From Phoronis australis (taxonomy: Eukaryota; Phoronida; Phoronidae), in the NCBI GenBank assembly GCA_002633005.1, contig NMRA01000442.1:1-64000 (forward strand): a DNA stretch of 64,000 nucleotides. The letters are read 5' to 3'. Position numbers and translations under genes: made by a program. The notes beneath the pieces were generated by a model. The model was given only the letters and a program-made list of their open reading frames with translations. It did not search any database and was not told the origin of the DNA. Of this stretch, positions 58,801 through 64,000 are shown piece by piece. The first letter of the stretch is position 1. Every line of letters starts with the position of its first letter.

Positions 58801-61242
58801 TCTCAGAGGGCAAGACTGTTTGCAATCTAGTCTTCGATCTGGCATTAGGACAGTCGTGAACTTTTGATTTTTGGCCAAATAATCAATTTTGTTTGATTTT
58901 GGCATCTTTTTTCCGGTGGACCTACTAAAGCACAAAGTGCTATTGGTCGGTCGCTTTTTGGTGAAAAAAGAACATTGACAATTTCAGCGTAGCACGATGG
59001 GCACCCTTGTTTTCTTTGCCCAAGTCACTGTCTGCGTGGGTTGAACAAAAAGCGAACGGAGTAGCAGATCATTCAGTTCTAAAAGCAAATGAATATGATG
59101 ACTGACATACTATGAATACACTACCACGGCCCTATTTTAATTTAAAAACGCTTTTCACTTTGCGAACAGACTTTGCTAATGTAGGACAAAATTTCGACCA
59201 AACGTAAAAGCATGCCGTAATGGGTTTATACGAAATAATGCATTAGTTTCCTACAAAGAACATAAAAATGCACCATTCGTGGATATTAAGACAAGGGGTC
59301 ATATTTTATCATTAGGGTGCATTGTTTTATTTTATTTTCGAGTAGTAGTTGTTATTTTTTGTACCTTTTCTCATTTTTGACTTCGTGAAGAATTATGTTT
59401 TTGGACGCTTATTCGCATAAATCGACAACGGCCTCCGTCCAGACCTCGATTCCCGTCAGGTGAGTTTCCCAACGGTTATAAATCCAGTCAGTCCTTGGAT
59501 GGGCCGATGGGGTATTTTCGGTGTTGTCAAGGTAAGAGTATAGGTTTGCTTCTAATACGATCAGAGGGGAATTTTCAGTCCAATTTCCTGACTATGATTC
59601 AACAGCCCTAGATATGACCAGCACCAAGGAATGTGTGGCACTTCAACTCTGATCTGGTGGCGCATGTCTCGAAAATCTTTGTGCAGTATACTTATAAATC
59701 TGCGTTTTGACATATTCGGCCTTTTGTTTTTGTATGCTAGTTGTGAGGTTTTAACTGCACCAAACTGTTTAGTGGAGGCGCGCTTTCAATTCTGACGCAC
59801 AGAAGTGAAAAATGATATTTCCCGTCGCATTGTTCACGTCACCAGGTCATCTCACATGTTAGCAGATGATTAAAACCAGAGAAAAGTCCTACAGTGAATT
59901 TGGGAAAACACGAACTCGAGTTGTGACAATCAAGTCATTGGCTGAAGCCACAGTGTGTGTCACTCACCGGATTAAATCTAGCATGGACTGGGTTCCGCGT
60001 TTTTGCGCCGTTCCACTTTCATCCATACACGACGTGTACAGTTTCTTAGCTTTCTTTTCTGCTTCACTCTTAAAGGTGTCGTACGGCTTTCCTGGAAAAT
60101 GCATTGAGTGTATGTAATACAGCAATATTAGTTTCTTTGTCCGGGAATGAAACCTTCTTTATAATAGCCTGAACCAATCTTTATGATTAAGTTACACTGT
60201 CTCGAAATATCAGTCTGTCATCTCTCGTATTATGACGGTGTGATGGTGTTCTCAAGCGATGTAGCCCGGTTTTCTGGTACACTCTTGGTCTTCAATGATG
60301 AGAATCCTTTTCGGAATTTTCAAAATTTCCCTTGCCAAACTCCGACTTGAAATATGGTTCTTTCGTCTGTCGGTTTCGCACTGTGACCACTGGAGTCACA
60401 ATGCTCGCCCTTCTATGTAGACATAATTATACCTTCTTTTGCCGTTTCTCAGACTATGATATCACTGTATCACCACCTCAAAGTGGTTGTGGGAAGCCAA
60501 AGAATGAGAACTTAATTTGTGTTGTATCATGCGAGATTTCCCATCTCCCAGAAAACGAAAACATTTGGAGAGAGAATTGCTTTCCGGTGGCGTGCGAACT
60601 TTAAAGCGAAAGAAACGTTAAAATTCATTTCTGGCGCCTAATACCAAAATTCTTCCAGTAATCACTTGCACACAGTGCCTCGGTGGTATTTTCTTAAGAC
60701 ATTTGATTTGTACAACTCACTTAAAAGAACCGATAGTTTCGATGTTAGATTAGCTCATGTGTAAACTGATTACAAAACGTTACATGAGTTTAACCATTCT
60801 TCTCTAGTATATTCTGGCTTACTAGATTACATGACAACATAAAAAGTAAAAATTGATGACAGTGGAATTAGCATATTTAAGGTGACACGGCGACAAACTA
60901 CAGTGGAAATGTTTCCATCAAAAATTACGGCTTACTAAGACAAACGCAACCTCTCACCTAGAGCCTTCTTTATAACCAGATGATTTCTTTCCAGAAGGGC
61001 GTCAAACGAATTCCAACGGGACCGTCCTGGTGGTATAGGGTGTGATTTGATCCAGCCTCCGCATGCGTACTGATAGAAGTCGTCGCACGGGTTTACTGTG
61101 GGATCCATGGCGTCCAAAATGGAGCCAGCAACTGAGGTACAGGCAGGAGATGTGCAGTATTTCTCAGCCGAGTCAGGTATATGTACATGAGTATTCCCTG
61201 CCCCTGCATCTCCCGTGCTAGGTGCTTGAACATGTGAATTCC
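40862..61242 (-). CDS. M13 zinc metallopeptidase (neprilysin/ECE family), right-arm copy
   Basis: Exons in transcript order: 60958-about 61242, 59968-60091, 57335-57488, 57060-57128, 56755-56871, 55120-55221, 54613-54755, 53001-53104, 51746-51864, 51167-51265, 49645-49722, 48278-48378, 47059-47169, 45323-45390, 44560-44639, 43566-43631, 42656-42751, 42144-42220, 40862-40961 (stop TGA 40862-40864). Every exon from B' on has the same length and phase as on the left; exon M' is identical base for base. Differences are scattered: SLGGWNVN for [22 protein letters not shown] for [22 protein letters not shown] unchanged, a CRVW end. [16 protein letters not shown] and DPHTPDRYR are intact and no internal stop was found. 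The genes point at each other, so read-through from either would give antisense RNA. The N-terminal anchor was not found. Confidence 0.87.
42820..42975. repeat. LTR-like scrap in intron P'-Q' (right)
   Basis: Inverted counterpart of 31161-31315, with the same blocks ('gagattaataaagtggttaa', 'gcatcgccgccccg'). Confidence 0.55.
43566..43631 (-). CDS. Peptidase exon P' (right): ENIAD third zinc ligand
   Basis: Encodes the same 22 residues as the left exon P, with three or so base differences, all silent. Confidence 0.88.
45323..45390 (-). CDS. Peptidase exon N' (right): HELTH zinc-binding exon
   Basis: Same residues as the left exon N ([16 protein letters not shown]), with only silent changes. 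Conservation of the zinc motif at protein level argues that this copy is or was under selection. Confidence 0.88.
46436..46492. repeat. CA microsatellite (right)
   Basis: Broken run of CACA units. It matches the longer TG run of the left arm. Confidence 0.8.
46831..46853. other. Poly-C run with a 4-base assembly gap
   Basis: Fourteen C, NNNN, then five C. The true length is unknown. The left-arm counterpart near 25955 has no such run. Confidence 0.95.
47370..47682. repeat. Foldback repeat in intron L'-M' (right)
   Basis: Counterpart of 24850-25164, with inverted halves around 47515 including 'ctatcctgtgattggctg' and 'agcaaccaatca'. Confidence 0.65.
49158..49586 (-). CDS. Unidentified intronic ORF, right copy (more intact)
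   Basis: 142 residues starting [18 protein letters not shown], then [15 protein letters not shown], a [17 protein letters not shown] block, [17 protein letters not shown] and [11 protein letters not shown]. It lies in intron K'-L' on the same strand as the peptidase. The left copy shares its start and later blocks but is frameshifted. Agreement between the arms at protein level in this frame suggests former coding. A second matching piece is at 48730-48948 ([16 protein letters not shown]). I do not recognise the family; a domesticated or dead transposon ORF is as likely as a nested gene. Confidence 0.4.
   Translation of the reverse strand: MEDIWSLDNQLQWRKDEGNFERELDIYIDREERAGHCTQILEVPVNKFGFPFSELSSALRPYELDPLAHELLQTYTSHNQLNRSVANIPQIDTCESLTKVTVNLDHSYIRYCRDGMSPRSENKPTCRSTRSGQGSRFWHHSL
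54160..54600. repeat. Two-unit tandem repeat in intron G'-H' (right)
   Basis: Reverse-oriented counterpart of 17479-17885: two units each with 'gtaaacacaa..tgggtgcaaagtc', 'gcagtcttcacaaaaaataacata' and 'tctgacc..agaa'. Confidence 0.65.
58022..58045. repeat. 24-base near-perfect palindrome (right)
   Basis: Mirror of 11905-11928. Confidence 0.5.
60958..61242 (-). CDS. Peptidase exon A' (right)
   Basis: After a TGACAG acceptor (phase 1) it reads [14 protein letters not shown], then [20 protein letters not shown] and [14 protein letters not shown], and ends at a phase-1 donor. Two GN-[S/T]-H-V starts within one exon suggest internal duplication. The frame is open upstream to a Met at 61297, followed by a hydrophobic run (CLYVNIIVTIFIM). 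That could be an alternative signal-like start, but it overlaps the acceptor region, so the exon start is uncertain. Confidence 0.7.
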
Positions 61243-61274
61243 CTGTCATTATAAATATAGTGACGATAATGTTG

Positions 61275-61337
61275 ACGTACAGGCAAGAGTTGTGCAATAT
61301 TTCTCAGGTGAGGTAGGTACATGTGTATTGCCTGACC
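61275..61337 (-). pseudogene. Upstream partial copy of exon A' (right)
   Basis: Reads GNTHVPTSPEKYCTTLACTS in the exon-A frame after TGTAAAG. It may be a true upstream exon part or a relic of exon-internal duplication. It pairs with 4126-4189 of the left arm. Confidence 0.45.
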
Positions 61338-61344
61338 CTTTACA

Positions 61345-63420
61345 GATGGTAGCAATAGTATGACGTGTGAGTGTAGGAGAACTTGTGCGTAACTCGTTAT
61401 AAGCAGTGTGTGTGTGTAACTAAATTCACGTAGGCGTACACACACACGTTTCCCAGACTTAAAAGCTTTCGCAAGAATACGTGCACGTGAACGTGCATAT
61501 CTACGTGTAGATGCACTATGACTGGCTTGTAACTAACATTATCGAACTCCGGGGGGAGAGACAACGGTTCCTCTCTCCCGGTCAGCACCAATACAATGTC
61601 CACTTATACTCCCACTACCTTGCGATTTCAAGTAATGTAAATATGAATGTTATGTAACAGGGAAAGCACAGTTGTCAAGATTCAAGAACGAAAAAAACGA
61701 CACAGCCGGTTCGAAAAAGCTGGACATTTCGATAAAGTGCAGGTCTTCCTGGTCCACGCCCAGTGCCGGATCTAGGAGTTTAAACCCCCCTTGGGCCAGG
61801 ACCCCCAAAAAAAAAAAACAAAAACGTATCCAGCAAAACAAAAACGGCACCGCCATCGTGTGTAAGCCCCAAGTAAACCAACTATGAAAAAATTGTGGGG
61901 GGTTCACTCTGAAAATATAATTTTTTGCATTGTAAATTGCTATTATGAAAATCAACATACTTCGAGTATCCGTGGCTCATCGGCAAGACGCGCGAAGATC
62001 AATTGCGCGCGCGCTTCCGTCGACACTTCTGAAGTAGCCAAACATTTTAGATGGATCCACCGCTGAAAGAGCAGCCCTATAGTTCATTTCTTTAGGTAAG
62101 CTTCTTTACTCTAAGATATGGTTTGATTTGATTAGGGAAAATACTATGGTGCCGCAACCCTGATATTCAGGCGAACTGACTGTCATGCTATTACACTCCA
62201 CACGTTTGTAACTCAAATTTGACTGGTGTATAGGAAAATTGTCTTGCACAATATCATACAGTGTACATGTACATGTAATATTTTTGAAAAAAATCGTTTT
62301 CCGAAGAATTGCTATTGTGGCGGCCGCCGTGGTCTGGTCGCCAGTCCGTTTGAAGATGCACTTTAACAAGTTATGTCTACATGTATACAAAGAGTGACCA
62401 AGGGGGCACTCACACTGACAAAGTGACCGCGCATTCGCGAAAAGTGTACAGTTCCAGAAATTGCGGGGAGGCTGTACAGCAAAGTCTTGCGGGACTCGTG
62501 CGATGTTCAATAGGCCTCTTAAGGAGCCCTAGTTCCGACCTCAATACCTACCGTCTGTCTACCTGCAATAAGCACCACTGCCGTCTTCTACACTGGGAAT
62601 TTCCGCAGAAAGGCCCACCCGATGAAACGCCCATGCCTATGGGCATTTATTTGATGTTAGTACTTCGGGTTTCAAGCGTTCAGACATGGAGACGTTTATT
62701 CTTAAAAATGGCAACAGATGCAAATAGGTCCTGGGATACAACGTCTAGGTTTGAAGTAGTTCATGATGAACGGATCAAATTTAGTTGCGCATGTAAGTCT
62801 TTTGAAAGGACTTGGCAACCTCAGGGGGCTTAGTGCCAACTGAGCTGCGAAACGAGATGCTGACATTATACATGTAGAAGCTTACAAGCTCATTGACACA
62901 GCAGTTGACGAAGTGCAAGCGTTGGGAACAAACATCGAAGATGTCTGGGTAGAATGGTTCCAAGACGATATACTGATTCCTCGGCAGTCCAGACAACATA
63001 AGGATAGGACTAATGTTCCTGGAGAAACACCCAGCTAATAACTTACAATTCTACACAGTTTGTACGGTTTTTTATGCTTGTGTACAGTGAAAACGAAATA
63101 GGGATTATTTGTGGTCATGCCAAATTTACCCAGTACAGCAGAGGGTCTACGAGCGCACAGAAACTGATTCTGGTTTGTAGGCTATTTCTACTTGGCTCTT
63201 TCTGCTTCATATCCGAAATCTATTTCACGTAGTGCGTAGTTAAATTTGTACTCAGTACTTGTTTCTTCCAGTGAGTACTACAGAACGGTGCGAAAACCCT
63301 TCCGAGACAACCTCCCGTAGCTGAGTTGACCACCTGTTGTGTAAAATACACGTATGAGCAATCACTGGGGATTAAAAAGTGTCTAGAGAGAAGTTTTCAA
63401 TTCAAAAATTTTTGCATAGT
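61345..63420. other. Right flank without a supportable gene
   Basis: Contains a purine/pyrimidine-biased repeat-like block with 'gtgccggatctagg' and an A-run (61750-61850), a CG-rich patch (61985-62030) and a 150-codon open frame at 62381-62833 with no recognisable motif. Confidence 0.4.
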
Positions 63421-63745
63421 ACACTTTAGGTCTCGCGACGGACCAGGCCAGCTTGATTTGCGTAGATATTGAGTTCCAGTGTACTTCTGGTCCCTCGGCG
63501 AACTAGTCTTGTGATGTTTTTTACCAAAGTGTACTTTGTAAAACTGTTTATCTCAGCCAGCAGTGTTTGGTCCCGCGAGAGATCGACTATTTTTATAGGG
63601 ACAATAAGCACAGGTGAACTTTTGGTTTCGTGACGGACCAGGCGAGCCTTTTTCTGTACTCTCAGTGTACACCTGGTCCCTCTGCGAACTGGTCCTGTAT
63701 ACCTTTTCACCACGGTGTACAGAATGTTTTGGTTTCGTGAAACTG
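63421..63745. repeat. Degenerate two-unit tandem repeat
   Basis: Unit 1 (63421-about 63600) and unit 2 (about 63612-63745) share 'gacggaccaggc.agc', 'gtgtac.tctggtccctc.gcgaact' and 'gtcctgt'. A 95-codon open frame on the - strand follows the repeat (RRGTR and RRET elements) and is most likely a by-product. Confidence 0.55.
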
Positions 63746-64000
63746 TTTTCAGGTGATTTGTTTCTTGGTACGTTTGACGTTTTTTAAGTGTTGTGAACGT
63801 GATTCAGCTTAATAAAGTGATATCTAATTGTTTATTGTCGCTTTTAGTAATAGACTAAGAGCTGAGAGCACCATAGTTCGCCATTTTTTCTCGTAACGAG
63901 ACAGAGCTCATGTTTATTTCCGAAATAACAGTGCAGGTCTTCGTTCTTAAACAACTTGAGGCTGATGTTACGCTATCATCTGATATTCAAGTTTCACGCC
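63746..64000. other. Right edge
   Basis: Nothing recognised. Confidence 0.4.

Noticed and set aside
62381-62833. 150-codon open frame on the + strand
   Set aside because: No recognisable domain, and composition is not protein-like. Kept only as a note.
1-64000. CRISPR array, bacterial operon, phage or rRNA genes
   Set aside because: No regularly spaced repeats, no operon structure and no rRNA sequence seen. Introns and transposons show a eukaryotic genome.

Overview
The window is animal (metazoan) nuclear DNA, not bacterial. Genes are split into short exons of 66-154 bp with GT-AG introns. There is a mariner transposon, non-LTR and LTR retrotransposon debris, TG/CA microsatellites and a 4-base assembly gap (46845-46848). 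The species cannot be fixed from the sequence. A heterozygous marine invertebrate is a reasonable guess, but only a guess.

The centrepiece is a very large inverted duplication. A 19-exon gene for an M13 zinc metallopeptidase (neprilysin / endothelin-converting-enzyme family) runs on the + strand from about 6.9 to 33.2 kb. A second complete copy runs on the - strand from about 61.2 down to 40.9 kb, so the two genes converge tail to tail. Eighteen exon pairs have identical lengths, phases and splice sites. The outermost exon differs at its 5' side. Both copies keep HELTH, ENIAD, the DPHTP histidine and the C-terminal C-K/R-V-W tail, so both look capable of coding. The N-terminal exon(s) with signal peptide or membrane anchor were not found.

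Between the two stop codons (33.2-40.9 kb) lies an inner inverted repeat around a loop of about 0.9 kb (36.60-37.53 kb). It carries decayed extra copies of exons M, N and O: a minus-oriented M-N-O set on the left (frameshifted) and a plus-oriented N-O set on the right (N still open, O with a destroyed acceptor). The locus therefore holds two full genes and two truncated relics in nested mirror order.

The two arms are a natural before/after comparison. The left arm carries at least three insertions that the right arm lacks at the matching site: a non-LTR reverse-transcriptase fragment (about 10.36-11.66 kb), a mariner element (12.49-14.26 kb) with a foldback element nested in it, and a 262-bp retroposon tail (14.95-15.21 kb) with a 14-bp target-site duplication. 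Older repeats are shared by both arms: a foldback element, a tandem repeat, an LTR scrap and an unidentified intronic ORF. Those predate the duplication.

Left flank: 0.2-2.7 kb is a Ty3/gypsy-like LTR retrotransposon on the - strand with two LTRs, a 5-bp target-site duplication and a heavily deleted interior. Then comes repeat-rich DNA and a partial upstream copy of the first gene exon. Right flank (61.35-64 kb): no supportable gene, only low-complexity and degenerate tandem repeats.
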